From assembly GCA_021018995.1 (NCBI GenBank), contig CM037587.1:71877604-71941603 (forward strand): 64,000 nucleotides of DNA, given 5' to 3'. Each line of letters opens with the position of its first letter. Position 1 is the stretch's first letter. The notes under the pieces are model-generated. The model did not search any database. It saw only the letters and a program-made list of their open reading frames with translations, and was not told the origin of the DNA. This document shows, piece by piece, positions 44,087 to 56,639 of the stretch. A program made the translations under genes and the position numbers. This stretch comes from Chloranthus sessilifolius. Its lineage: Eukaryota > Streptophyta > Magnoliopsida > Chloranthales > Chloranthaceae.

Positions 44087-44515
44087 GAACACCAAAAAAA
44101 TCATGTTCGATTCGATTCGGTTCGCTACACTGAACCTGCATTCCTAGCTTCTCGTCGCTAGAAGAAGCCTTGAGAGCGAGAAGCTTACTTTTTCTCTATC
44201 CCGGACTACAATAAAGGTTCTATAGAGTAGGGTTGCCAATCGGTGGTTGTTTAATAACTCGGACTATTTGCCAATAGCTCAGCCTTTTATTTAAGCGCAA
44301 ACCTGACCCGGATCAGATTCAGACAAATATAACCTTTCTCCCTTCATACAATCGGGCTTAAATAATAAGCATAAGCTCATAAGCCCATAATTTTTTGGAC
44401 TTATGGGCTTACGCTTATTATTTAGGCCAAAACCTTATGGGCTTATGCTTATTATTTAAGCCCAAAATTGATCCAAATCTAGCCTTGCCAGGCTTGGGGG
44501 CAGTAAGATTAACAA
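44087..44515. repeat. MITE remnant and foldback sequence
   Basis: 44087-44145 is the right part of the MITE split by D. At about 44226-44500 there is a TAGGGTTGCCAATCGG-like start and an inverted repeat, AAATAATAAGCATAAGC.. against GCTTACGCTTATTATTT (44363-44432), repeated once more near 44450. This looks like a hAT-type MITE but I cannot define a TSD. Confidence 0.45.
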
Positions 44516-45869
44516 AGCGCAAGGTCATATGTGTACTCATTTATTTTTAAAGGACCACTCTCTTGACCGCTTTTGGTTTTTAAACCATCTTTCACCATCA
44601 ATGGTGTAAGATGTGGGTGATCCATATCGGCAAAGTGAGATATCATAGATTAAAGTATAACTGGCCGAAAAATTATGTTTTGAAGAGATATAAAACATCT
44701 AATCTGTTGACTATAATATTGACCATTGTTTTTTGTTTTAGTGACATATATAATCAGTCTGATGGTTTACATCCACTCATAAGTATATTTCTTTGGGTTG
44801 ACATATATTCCAATGATGGATTGCTCTTTGGACCATTTTAATTGATACACATCTTAATAGTGTGAGATAAAAAAATATAATTTTAATAGTGTAAAATCAC
44901 TTAAACATTATTTTGGTATTTAAATGTCGGTCAGGGGCCATTATCCATTTGTAGACTCATAAATCGCTATGTGCGACTACCGGGACTAAACCACTTTGGT
45001 AGTGAGAGATTGATAGGAGCATTGCCACAGGTGGTGCTCGGGGTGCCCAGCGCTAAACTTATTTATTTTTATTCTTTTTTAGAGGAACTAAACTAATTTA
45101 TTTTGACTAGGGAAGCCCTAGATCATTTCTAACTCCTCATTTATTTTGACTAGGGAAGCCATAGGTCATTTTCTATGGGCTTCCATGACTACAAGGCATT
45201 ACAGTCTGGCGTGAAGAGAGTCAAAGCTGCTTCTTTTTCAGCGTTCGACAATCGCATAATTTTGCAAAGCAAATTATCCAAGCATATTTTCCCCATCACC
45301 CATTTGTATGGCTTCCTTTCTCCTCCGACCAAAATAAAACGCCTGTGGAGTATGGACAATAAAGGTAGTCAAATGTGAAGTGTCTTCTTTCACATTAACT
45401 CTTTATTATTAATGTGAAGTAATAAGAGAAAAAATAGAGCAAGGTCCAACGTGTATTCTACTTATTTTGTCAAACTCACAAGTTTAACAATTTTTTACCT
45501 AAATTTAAAAAGACACAAGTAAATTGATTTTATCCCTTTACCGATGTTTTTTTCACTAGTCTTGAATCTCTTCATCGTAAATGTAAAAAGATAAAAGTCT
45601 GACGCGATAAAAAGCGTACACGAAAATAATGCTATTTTAGGCCAAAATTAAAGAATCTAATTAAATTTCTATAATTTTTCATGAGAATTTATTATAAGAA
45701 ATTATTAATTTTTTTAATTAATTAAATTATTTTTAATCCTAATCTCAGCAATAGCTTTGCACCGCCTAGATTTGACCGCCACTTGGGTAGGGGGTGATGG
45801 ATAACTAATTCATATTATTTGGACTAGAGAAATTCATCTTTTTCAATAGTTTCTTCTCGCTAAAAGCCT

Positions 45870-45920
<51 letters not shown>

Positions 45921-46029
45921 CGAGCCTTTTCTTTTTCATTCTTCAACAATTACATAATTTTACGAAAAAAAATTATCCAAATATATACATTGTCCCCATC
46001 AGCCATTTATGACAATTTTTTTTCTCTTC
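44516..46029. repeat. Non-coding DNA with two dispersed-repeat copies and a (GA)n run
   Basis: 44516-45080 has no recognisable feature. Copies of the dispersed repeat lie at 45165-45375 and 45835-46029, each with GCATAATTTTNC..AAATTATCCAA; the first is preceded by a short tandem duplication of TTATTTTGACTAGGGAAGCC (about 45098 and 45137). The GA run is 45870-45917. No gene. Confidence 0.5.
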
Positions 46030-46440
46030 TGTGGACCTCGGGGCAGATTCGGTGAACCAAACCTACACCAAAAATTTGGTTTTCGGGTAGGTTTAGACAA
46101 AGTTGAAACCAAATTACAATGAATGGGTTTTTATTATTTTTTTATTTAAAAAAAAAAAACAAAACCCAACTCCAGAAAAATTGATTCGGTTTGGTTCGTT
46201 TCTTTATTTTCATTTTTTAATTTAGCATTTTTTTTCAGTTTTTTCAAGTTCTTCGGATATTTTTCGGTTTTCTAATCCTACCTAATCAATTTTTTGTTGT
46301 CGCCATCCAAAACTGAAACTGAATCGAACCAAAATCAGTTTCACTCAGTTTCATTGTTGATCGGTTTTGGTCTAGTTCTAGTTCAATTTGGTTGGTTTTC
46401 GGGTCGGGTTCAGCTTTCGGGTCAAACCACCCTACCCTTT
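46030..46440. mobile_element. Foldback element rich in TTCGG/CCAAA, related to 32880-33194
   Basis: Repeated TTTGGTTTTCGGGT, GATTCGGTTTGG, TTTTTCGGTTTTC and their complements (AACTGAAACTGAATCGAACC) fill this stretch. It is non-coding. Ends are not clear. From 46441 to 47380 I see only AT-rich filler. Confidence 0.45.
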
Positions 46441-47384
46441 ATCAGCTTTGGGCTGTACACGGTAATAAAGAGTCGATAACGATTGTTTATAAAGTTTTTA
46501 TCAACTCTTTCTATATATTTACCTAGTAAAATTAATTTTTTTAAATAACTTTCGATGGGTTTTACACTGGATCTGAATATACCTTGCGTCGGAATGACAA
46601 ACTGTAGGATCTTCAACTTCCAATGGCAAAATACAGGAGCTTCTTCTCCCAAACCTCTGTTTTCTTCTTCCAGATAGTAGATCTGAGGCAGAAAACATCG
46701 TCACCTTCACCAGCTCTAACTTCTTACTAACTCTAGCAGATTAAAATGAGGAAGAAGGGGATGTAGTCGTGGTTAAAGAAAGTCAGAGAAGGAGGTAATA
46801 TGGACTTTTTATTCTCCATAGGGTCGACTCGGCTTCAAGCTGATCGGTTTGGGTAAAGGTGAAAGTATAGGACCTCTGACGTTAAAGGTGTATCTGATAG
46901 GGTCGATCAGGTAAATTTCCCAAAATAATAGCAAATATAATGCAAGGTCATATCTCTACTTTCACTAATTCCCGAACTCGTAACTAACTATCCCCTCTCA
47001 AGCTGCTGACGTTGCTCGAGTCAGGTGCCTACTACCTAGTACTAACCCCCTTATTTTAGAGGTCTACTATGAGCACGCCTCTTTTTTCTTCCCTTGGAAT
47101 AGTATGTTGATATAAAAATGTGGTGTGCTCCTAGAACAATATATTTTATTTAACTCAGAAAATTTTCACAATTAATAAAAGTTTGTGTACAGCCCAAAGC
47201 TGCTATGTAATACATGTTTTGGATTATTATTAGCCACATTAAAACAAAATTTATTATCATTATCCTTTGTTAATTGGTGTGTAGGTAGCAAAAGTTAGTG
47301 TGTAAGCAAAAATTTTGGGTGGGATTAAAAAAGTGGTGTGCTAGTAGCAGCACTCTTATTTTATATGGAGTAAAGGAGTTCCTT

Positions 47385-47587
47385 TGGTTTTTTAACGGCA
47401 TTTACACTGGGTTGAGGAGAGTCAAATCTTGTTTCTTGCCATGGGTGGGTCAACAATTGCATAATTTTACAACAGAAATCATGTTTACCCAATGAGCCAT
47501 TTAAGATCCATTTTTCCTCCTTCCTGACCATAATAAGAGATACCCCTATTTGGAACTGAAGATATATATATACCTATTTGCAACTGA

Positions 47588-47642
<55 letters not shown>
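47385..47642. repeat. Dispersed-repeat copy and (TA)n microsatellite
   Basis: 47385-47545 matches the dispersed repeat (GAGGAGAGTCAAA, CAACAATTGCATAATTTTAC, ACCATAATAAGAG). Then GCAACTGAAGATATATATA is nearly duplicated, and a (TA)n run of about 53 bp extends to 47642. The Ile/Tyr ORF across it is an artefact. Confidence 0.75.
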
Positions 47643-47646
<4 letters not shown>

Positions 47647-49229
47647 GTCTCTACAGCTGAACATGTGAACTGCCTGAATGAGACGACATACACCTCTTTT
47701 CAGCATAATCTTCCACACAAGTCATCTTTAGATCATGCTCACCTATTATACAGCCAAAATTTTATCCTACCTGAGGCACATGCCGAAAAATAATTGTGAT
47801 CATGGCATATCATGAAAAGAGGTTCTCAATTCACCTTTAGAGATGTGTGTCACATGGAATCAACATCAATCCGTCTCGTAGATGAGCCGTGATCAAAAGA
47901 TCAGTTGTGTGAAAAATTGGACCGAAATATGATCTCATCATATGATTCAAGGCAATTAGTGGTTTTCCAGTATGAAAACTTTAGTTTTGGAGACCAAGTA
48001 TTCAGTTGCAAATACCTCCACAAAAACAAGGGGCTTCATTTTGGCGGCACATGGTACCATGTGGTGCACGAGCCATCTTCTAGAACAGATTAGTTCTATG
48101 GCTACATAGAAAAAAACTTCTCCTCCCTCTGATGAAAGAGCCTAACAGCGCCAATCAAAGAAATAAATAATGATTATTCGAACGTGTTTTAGCTATTCAA
48201 TTTTTACCATGTGATTAAAAAGTCTAAAAAATTGTACGGCTATTCAAACAGGTTTTACCTGTTTTTTTGGTGCTTTTTCATTTTAAATCACATGACAATA
48301 TAATTATGGTTTTTGACGCGATTCCTAAGGCCAAATGATATCCAAATTGAAAGATGGTCTTATATTTCACATTTCACCACGTGACCCTAAAATAGTGCCA
48401 TATTTACAGAATTGATGACCTGATCACCAGGGTTTGTGATAGGGTTGGTCACCTAATGGCAGTTCATAAAGTAACTCACCGAAAAAACCGATCGTAGAAT
48501 AAATTACTATCCGATGGCACTGTTATTTGCACCATGATGGAGTTTTTTCATGCCAATCATCCGGACAATAGATCTTGAGATCATGAGCTTATCATCACAA
48601 TTCCAAATTCAACTAGGGTATCACTATTTACTTTCCATGAAATTGTAACCTCACTCATCTCCTCTCATCTCCTCTAGCTGAAATGTGTTTGACTATTTTG
48701 ATTAAGATGACGGAGGCTATTATTTTATCTCAATCTTTCACATAATGGATTTACGATTCTTGGCGCATTATAAGACCCGACAATTTTTTATTCCAAATGA
48801 CAACCAATATTCTAAAAAGTGACCATAGAGTCTTGTAGCACAAATCACACTCAAATCTAATTTAAGGGTTACTTTTATTGATGCATGCCACAAAAAATAA
48901 TAAATCTAATGTTTGGAGGTACACCCAAAATCTAAAGATCTGATAAATTAGAATGAAAAACAATCAATGCACTCCCACTAGAGTACTTGGGTTAAAGTTA
49001 CAATTTTATGGGTGTACATAATGTTACTCATCAGCTATTATTTGTTTATTTATTTAATCAGATTACCCATCAGCTAAATCAATCATAGGTTTCAATTAGA
49101 GTTGGCTAGCTTAATTCACGGTCACGATCTTGTACATGTGGCACTATACCGTAGTTTAGATCAACTACCCTTAATATTATCTCTATCCAAAGATTTGGAA
49201 TTGCACCATTGATCTAAATGTCTACTGCT
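47643..49229. other. Unannotated non-coding DNA
   Basis: AT-rich sequence with scattered phrases such as GTCACATGG, TGATCAAAAGATCA and CACGTGACCCTAAAAT that echo the old repeat family at 11552 and 50750. No ORF, terminal repeat or TSD that I can support. Confidence 0.4.
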
Positions 49230-49357
49230 TAGTGGTAGCAATGGGCCGGTCTCGGGCCTAAAATTCTATTATAAACAGGCCGGATAAGGGCCAGGCCATC
49301 TGCAAAAATTACAAAACTGCAAGCTCAAGCCCAGCCCATGCATTGGCACCCCTATTT
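49230..49357. mobile_element. Short hAT-like MITE
   Basis: Left TAGTGGTAGCAATGGGCCGG and right end CATTGGCACCCCTA are an imperfect inverted pair (TAGNGGTNNCAATG). Several GGGCC/GGCCC motifs lie inside. A TSD is not visible. Confidence 0.45.
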
Positions 49358-49805
49358 ACAAGATCCCGACCGTTATATATTCAAAATTATGGACGGATTG
49401 GTTACCTTATGATTGTTGAAACTTTCAACAAATAGCCATGACATCTATGTGTTTTTTTCCTAAGCTCCTTCCATTGTAAGCTTACATTACACTCAAAGAC
49501 ATTTTAACTAATTAGACAAGATTATAATGAGCGTAATTCAGAGCCCTTAAAAACCATTATGCTAAAATTATATCTCAAACTAAAAACTGTGTCTTAAACT
49601 TTTGAAATTTGACAATAAATACCTACAATATTCTTCGGGAGTCATTTTTGGCACACACAAAGCAGGCCCTTGCAAACAATTTAGAAGAAAGACTTGTATC
49701 CTAAGGACTGTGCTATGTGAAAACACCATTTAAGCCAACTGATTTGAAGGGTATGACCAAAAGAACTTCTGTGCAAAAATTTAGCATAAAACACGATCGA
49801 TATTC

Positions 49806-50342
49806 TGGACTGGCCCTAAGATTTTGATGGCCTATGGCGAGATCTCGAAATGAGGCCCATTATATATATTTTTTCCTCAAATTAATAAGCCTACGTCCGT
49901 ACATATAAAAACATAATAACAATCAATTGCACAAAAAACCCTGCCCGTGGCCGTGATCGGGATCCGGACTCCGGCGGCCAACTGGGGAGGGGAGAGAGGG
50001 CTTGGGTTCTTCCGGTGAGAGAGGGATGAGTAGTGAGAGAGAGATGAGAAACATATATTTGGGGTTTGAATTTTCTTTTAGTTTTAAAAGAAAAATAAAA
50101 TAAAGGGAAGTTTATTTGCAGCTTTACTTCAATTAAGTATAATTTTGTTTTAATTTTTTTTCTTAACAACAAATTTTTTTTTATAAATAAAATAAAAAAT
50201 AAATTTTGGTAGCCTTTTATGCAAAATGAGGCCTTTTTTAAAAATAATTGGGGCCTAGATTTAAATTAATAAAAAACTTCCCTTGGGCCTCAATTTTGGT
50301 GGGCTTATGGTGGCGTCCACGCTCACCGTAGGGCCGACCCTA
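49806..50342. mobile_element. hAT-like MITE with GGGTCGGCCCTA ends
   Basis: Left TGGACTGGCCCTAAG and right CCGTAGGGCCGACCCTA are inverted (TNGGNCNGGCCCTA), a common end of plant non-autonomous hAT elements. The interior is AT-rich with GAGGCC/GGCCTC subterminal motifs. TSD unclear; no coding capacity. Confidence 0.5.
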
Positions 50343-50749
50343 TCTCTATTATATTATTCAGCGCAGTCAAAGGTCATCAGCCAATACAATGATTGACTGC
50401 ATTGAATCGTATTATAGAAATAGCATTTTGTGTCAATCTTTTGCAATAAAGATTTTTGGTCATAGCCTTCAAATAAGATGACTTTGATGATGTTTTGACA
50501 TGACACAAGTTTCAAAATATTAAACCCTCCTTTCTTTTCAGTTGTGTGGTTGGGCCAATTTGTGTTTCCAAGTAATGGCTCCATATTCTCAATTGAATCA
50601 ATGGCATCTCCATTCGCACCCATCATACTACCGAGGGCACCTACATTCAAAATTATTGACGGATTTGAATCAGACTATGGAGATTATTTTTCATACCACT
50701 AGCCAACAAACGAATCTTGAGACTATGGGCGTACCATCCGTGACACGTA

Positions 50750-51019
50750 TCCCTAAAAGTGACCTTAAAATCTCATGACACGTCACGGTCAAACATAATT
50801 TTCAGGTCACTTCCTCGGATGTATGCAATGTGGAGTAAGAAAACTTATCATTTGATAGTTAGCATATGGTCTCAAGATCCATTGTGTGAAAGATTGAGAC
50901 AAAAATTATCTAATCTAAACCAATCAATTACTTTTAGCATAGGTGCCCTCAACATTTCGATAGGTGCGAATACAGCAATCCTTGGTTCTATGCTATCACT
51001 AACTTTTATTGAAAGTCAA
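50750..51019. repeat. Old dispersed repeat, related to 11552-11846
   Basis: Same order of matches as the copy at 11552-11846 (CTAAAAGTGACC, GACACGT, GTCACTTCCTCGGAT, GGTCTCAAGATC, GTGCCCTCA, GGTGCGAATACAGCAA). Non-coding. 50343-50749 before it and 51020-51330 after it hold nothing I can name. Confidence 0.6.
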
Positions 51020-51338
51020 ATAAAAGACTTAATAAAATATTACCGATCAATGTTGTATAGATTTGAATATTGACTAACTGTAAGACCACCCAAGGTCTTA
51101 TATACTGTCGTACCGAGAGACTTGGTTTCCTACTGGAAACAATGGTATCTTACTTGAGATGGAAATCTCGTAGTTGAAATGAAGAGCGGTTAGACTTTAG
51201 CACCTATTGATGTAAATAAAAATCTTCGGATGAAAATCAAAACCTACCCTTTTCGTCATGAACGATGTAGTCAGAAATTTTTATTGATGAGACTACAAAT
51301 GATAAATATAATGTTATTAGTTATTTTACTATCGATTT

Positions 51339-51525
51339 GAGGGCTTATATACAAACAAAGGTTGTATAAGAATCATATTTAATAGAAACTCTAGAGTTAA
51401 TTGGGGGCTTGAGCCGATTTGGGGGCTTCCATATCATAAATTTGGGGACCTATATACAAACAAAGGTTGTATAAGAACCATACTTAATAGAAACTCCAGA
51501 GTTAAATGGGGGACTTGAGCTCCCA
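51339..51525. repeat. ~106-bp tandem duplication
   Basis: CTATATACAAACAAAGGTTG, TATAAGAA-CATA-TTAATAG and AACTC.AGAGTTAA-TGGGG occur twice about 106 bp apart, starting near 51345 and 51451, with a few substitutions. Confidence 0.8.
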
Positions 51526-51860
51526 TACCCTTCAATGTGGCTACGCTAGTGCTTATAGTGACAATCTGTCATGACCCATGTTAAAGGTGATTTGTGGAGA
51601 TACATGCAATCTATAACTCATCTTGAAAAATAAGGTCGAGAAATTTAGGTAACAACTTATAATGAATAGTTCACAAGTAAAAGCGAAAAACATATATGAC
51701 AATTAAGGTAATTTCCTAATTATGCTTCTAAGATATAAAATAAACTAATTTTACGTGGGGTAAAACTGTTTCATAGGTAAACTCATAAGATGTACAAAAA
51801 AATAAAATCAACTAATAACATCTCTCATGAAAATAATAAAGACTAGAACTAAAGAATTTC

Positions 51861-52043
51861 TCAATGCTCATAGTAGCCCGTCGGATCTACACCCTTATCC
51901 AAGTGATAGTCGACGTCCTCGTGAGCCGCATCGGATACTGACGCCTCCACCTCCTCAGCACAAGAATAATTCATGTTCTCACCTGCAACTGTTAGATTTC
52001 GTGGAATGAGTTTACTCAGTCGCGTAAACTCAGTGGGTTGCAC
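51861..52043 (-). other. Acidic ORF of the third E LTR
   Basis: 60 codons open to a stop, starting with the hairpin-coded TEFTRLSKL and ending VDPTGYYEH. Clearly the homologue of 31895-32086 with the same ends but a diverged middle. Confidence 0.5.
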
Positions 52044-52099
52044 AATCGATTCACCATAATGTACTCAGGTGATCGTGTGTGCAATCGCTTAAGTGACAG

Positions 52100-52683
52100 T
52101 AGAGCTCTCAATGGGCCGGGCCGGCCTAGAGTTTGGCCCGCATCCGGCTCGAAAAAAATAATACTTTCTATCAAGCAAACCTGGTATCCAGACCGAGCTA
52201 AACATGTTGCAACCCGGATCAATCCAGGCAGGGCTTGGGTTGAGTGCTCCAACACCCGGCCCATATATATATATATAACCTTTTAAAGTTATAAATAAAA
52301 TTTCCTTTTAATTAAATATAATTTACTTAAATGCCCTGAGATTAATCGTTGTCCGTTATAACCATTATCCTTTCAAGCAATCGTTGCCCGTTATAACCAT
52401 TGTGCAACAAACTAAAATGAAATATATAAATAAAAGCAAGTACCTGAGCCTCTATAATATTAATATAATTATTTAATTAAAATTTTAACCTTCTTCAAAC
52501 TTTTATTAGAAAAAAATAATCCAAGCCCAACCAAATTTTATTAGAAAAATAGCCCAACCAAATTTTAAATGTGAGTACATATGAAGGGTTAGGGTCGAGC
52601 CGAAAAATTTGGAAACTCGGCCGGGTAGATTAGGTCCGGATTGAACCCCAGCCTGACCCTAATTCGGCCCATTGAAAAGCCTA
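52100..52683. mobile_element. hAT-type MITE, 584 bp
   Basis: Terminal inverted repeats TAGAGCTCTCAATGGGCC and TAGGCTTTTCAATGGGCC (right end reversed). Flanks AGTGACAG (52092-52099) and AGTGGCAA (52684-52691) match at 6 of 8, an aged 8-bp hAT TSD. GGGCCGGGCCGGCC-rich left end; no transposase. Confidence 0.75.
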
Positions 52684-53027
52684 AGTGGCAATGATTTATA
52701 GAAATAAAAACAAGCAGCTTTATATGATTACAATAATATCTACGATCTCATAACATACCATATCGAAACTGAAAACATAGCATAAAATTAAATGTATATG
52801 ATGCATCGATTTCTTATTTCTTTTCTTATCCGTCTTGTTAACGTAACATATGTGATATATCTAATTTTTAATATAGTTCCATACGCCTACACAATGTACT
52901 TTGCATCTCACTCAACTTACGTATACGACCTATGCCAGGGTCACTACTCGAGCCTACCACGCGAGATACACGTGTAGATAGTTGATCAATCACATAATTT
53001 ACTATTTTATCACCCATAACTTAGTAA

Positions 53028-54485
53028 TGTTAGGACTTAGTTTGCTACTAACAAGTTAACGATATACAGATGTTAAGGAAAAATAGTAAAAGAGAGTCAA
53101 AGTGTTAAAATTCATTAAAATGAACTCAAAAAGCAGTAAAAAGACGATTGAACGAATAGAAGACGCTTCGCCGCTACTGAAAGTCAAGAAATCAGACTTT
53201 ACGATTGTGCGCTAAAGTTGAAGAAGGAAAGAAAGTGAAAACTAAGAAATCATAATTTACGATTCTTCAAAAGACGATTCTTCAGAAAGCGATAAATGAA
53301 AAGCAATCATTCGTTATAGGAAATCATCCAGTAAGAAAGCTATGTGAAAATGAAAAATCGTGATTTACGATTCTTTAGAAAAAGAAGAACAATTGTAATT
53401 TATGATTGTGTAAAGCTTTTCTCATTGCTACATCTGCTGCTACTACTGATCACGTAAATGAAGACTATCACCATCATGCATTGAATTAAAAGATCTCAAA
53501 AATTAGAAGTTTGGTAAATCATGGATCTGAAAAGATTGATGAAGATAAACACCTAGGAAATCTCGGTTGCTGAAATAAAGGAGAACAATTCAGAAGAACA
53601 TCTACAATTGAAAGTAAAGAAGAATAAAATTAGGAATTAGAGTCATAGTTGGAATCGTTTAGTAGTTTCTTTTATTAGAATTAGAAGTCTTTGTAAACCG
53701 ACACCTTCTGATCTATAAATAAGAGAGCCCGGTGTAGGAATAAGGGATCGAAGAATTTCAGCTCCAATTGACAATTGAGGTTGGATTTTCTTTCGATCAG
53801 TAGTGTAAAATAGTTAGAGTAGATTAGATATCAGAGATTTCTCAAGAGCAATTGACCACTACTATTGGGTATTGAAGATTAGTGTAGATAACCTAGTTTC
53901 TTAGAAGCAATTGACGACTGCGGCTGAAGCAACTGCGACTGAGAGGTGAAAGATATATTTACTTTGCTTTTTAGATTAGATTATTTATTACTTTGTAAAC
54001 ATCTTCAAGTTTAAATTTGAATTGACGACTCAGGTTGAGATTTGTAGACTAGTGTAACGATTTTTACTTTTCCATCTTCAATTTTCTAGAATTTGATTGA
54101 CGCCTAGATTTTAGGAAATTGTTGATTATATTAAATCTGTATCAAAAAATTTTAATTTTTCATTGATGCCCAAATTCTAAAAGACTGTAATACGGTGTAA
54201 CGGTACTGTTTATTTTTATAAATATCTGATGGCTTAAAATTGGGATTTACGACCTTAATCTGAAGGAGGATTAGGATTTATTTTATTCACTTTAGATTAA
54301 GAAATCATTCTTTTATTCATATTTCTCAAGTAGTTTAGAACCTAAAAGATAAATATAAACTTTAAAATAGAAATATAAATAAGATAACACTTCTTCGTAG
54401 AAACGATCCTATACTAGCTCTACAATTTCTATTATATGCTTACAATAGGTTAAGACTTAATTAGACATATGTAGTAAGTCGGTCA
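53028..54485 (+). repeat. Athila-like LTR, 1.46 kb
   Basis: Starts TGTTAGGACTTAG, ends AAGTCGGTCA, and is followed by an Athila-type PBS. A good TATA box, TCTATAAATAAGAGAGC, lies at about 53716. Upstream of it are four AATCRT..ATTTACGATT-type palindromic units (53189-53410). The right side is only a short leader, so this is a truncated element. Confidence 0.6.
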
Positions 54486-54491
54486 AGTTTT

Positions 54492-54509
54492 TGGTTCCGC
54501 TGTCGGGGA
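54492..54509 (+). other. Athila-like primer binding site
   Basis: TGGTTCCGCTGTCGGGGA resembles the Athila site TGGCGCCGTTGCCGGGGA (complementary to tRNA-Asp) with four changes. Leader sequence follows to about 54690, with a short ATG frame at 54630 that stops after 13 codons. 54690-55101 is AT-rich and unassigned. Confidence 0.6.
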
Positions 54510-55468
54510 AGTCTTATTCTTTTATATTTTCGTTTTAAAAATAAATATTTATATTTCTCTTTTTATATTTCTTTATATTCTCAACTTTCTTTGATCACTT
54601 CTTAAGCTTTCGCAGGTTTATTCGGAGCAATGGATCAGAACTTCAACACTCTTGCTGGCCACAGAGACTAGAGGCTCAGATTTGTTTCTCTCCCTGCTCT
54701 CTAAAATAAAAATCATATAAAGCCAAAAGCATAAAAATAAGTAATTGTGCTCAAATTCATCTCAAACTCTTTCATGTATACATACGCTACTAGATAAATA
54801 TTCTACCATCACACATGAAAATAATTTTTACCCATCATATGTACTCTTCGATATCATCACCCATAATAAATCGTACAACGTTTTATATTTAACCCAATTG
54901 ATGTATAATTTTTTGCCACCCAACTCTTTGTAAAATCATTATGACAATTAAGTTCAGAAGGATGACGAATTTTAATACAATTGTTCATATTCCACGATCC
55001 GAACACTTCAAATACAGGATTAGTCCATCCTTAGCGAAATCATTTCCTCTCGTCCCCCCATCCCATCGTTACCCATGACAGACTATAAAACCAACTATAA
55101 TTGTGACAGCCCGAATTTTGACACCCCGAAACTCGTGCTATCAGCACGATCCTCCAGACCGTGCCTCATGGATATGTACGGAACATTGGTATAACAAGCA
55201 ATAATAAAGAGATAAAATAAATAATTATATAAAGCGGAAAAAGTTAATGTGCCCAACTTACACATACAAAAGACAGATCTACTTTCATGCCACTGCATGA
55301 ATAGAGAACCGATCCGAACCATCGGTGATAAACAGATCACCCCAAATGGTTTGCCAAAAAAAATAAATCAATTTAATTACATTGTTTATCAAAATAAAGG
55401 CTTGACATACCAAGTCGTACAAATCTGCTCTCAAAACTACTCTCTGTCAAAGTACACAGCAGAGTCTC

Positions 55469-55572
55469 CTAGAAGAAGTCCTCGGGAGGAGGCTCCAACT
55501 CATCCCCAGGGACGTAATCCGAATCACCCGGATCTACGTCTCCCGAAGCCTCAGCCGCTGCTAACAATGGAC
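55469..55572 (-). other. Acidic ORF near the 3' end of LTR B
   Basis: After acceptor-like ACGTCACAG (boundary 55573/55572) the frame reads LLAAAEASGDVDPGDSDYVP and ends PPPEDFF before TAG. LAA-E, DP..YVP-D and PE-FF are shared with the LTR ORF of chromovirus A, although the surrounding LTR DNA is not recognisably similar. Confidence 0.5.
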
Positions 55573-56639
55573 CTGTGACGTATAGTCTAAAGGGTGAGCG
55601 ACATCCTAACTCAATAGGGAACAACACAATGAACATATAAATCAAAATCTCACATATATTCCATGATATTCTAAGCATGATGTGTCTATGCATTTGCTAG
55701 GAAACAGTTTAAAAGATGGTGACTTGCATTAAAGTTTACTGGTAAATTGTATATCTTACCTTACTGTTGATTTATCATGAATGATACTGAACAGGCCTAA
55801 AGCAAAACTTAAATCTTCAACTTAAGTAATCCCCGAACAATATAGCATCGAGCCCCGATGGAATACTCACCATCGTCACCTAAATAGACAGTTGTTATAT
55901 ATATTCCCTGGGAATACTATCCAAGCCCCTTTCTCAATAGGCGGTGGGGTTAAATCTCATCTCAATATCCTTGTGATGTGCTTACTGTGTACGGACAAAC
56001 CTCTGCACTGGTGTACGGATTGGCCGCCGTACCGGTCACGGATATCCTGTCGAGTCAGTCGTGGGTATTTTGCCACGTTGGTGGGGTGTTCTAAACAAAC
56101 CTCAAATAACAAAAATAACATGTGCTTTACATATAGTTATTCACCGTGTAAAGTGCTATCTTATATCAGTTAGGCCTCAACAGTAATTATTCAATCACAT
56201 TTACATCCTTGGGATGTCTAATTTACTCGCATCTTCTTGATGCCTTTATCACTTTCTCATCCCCTAGGGATGCCTCATTTTCATTAACTTGCTTGTCTCA
56301 GTTATTCGTATCACACTGATGCCTGTATCATTTTCTTGGTGTTACACACACACACTCATTTTACAAAGCTTTTCACAGTTAAAACACTTTCAATTTGATA
56401 TCTATATCACTACATACATGCTCTTGCAATTAAAATACATGTTCAAGGTGTTTCCTACCTCAGGTCTCCGAAGGTTCAAGCATCAAGGTCTCACGCGGCT
56501 CCTTGTGCTCGCTTCCACACGTACCACCTATGGTACATCACAACACATGTAACACATCATTAAAAATACAATAGAGAAGGTCCTAGACCCTCCATGAACC
56601 TCCAAGTCCAAATCAAAACGTCAAGTGAATCTGCCAAAA

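Larger units (their letters stand above)
51567..53027 (-). repeat. Third E-type LTR, 3' half only, minus orientation
   Basis: Ends CATGGGTCATGACA at 51567 on the minus strand. It matches the 3' parts of E-left and E-right, including the ACTGAG..CTCAT hairpin, acceptor-like TTGCAG (51983/51982) and the acidic ORF (52043-51861). It is split by a hAT MITE and cut off at 53028 by an Athila-like LTR. The 5' half is not found in the window. Confidence 0.7.

Noticed and set aside
44611..44841. 76-codon hydrophobic ORF as a possible host gene
   Set aside because: AT-rich filler, no homologous motif, no promoter or exon pattern; likely chance.
47578..47793. ORF with an Ile-Tyr repeat
   Set aside because: Translated (TA)n microsatellite.
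49891..50172. 93-codon minus ORF
   Set aside because: Lies inside a hAT-like MITE with low-complexity GA-rich sequence; no conserved motif.
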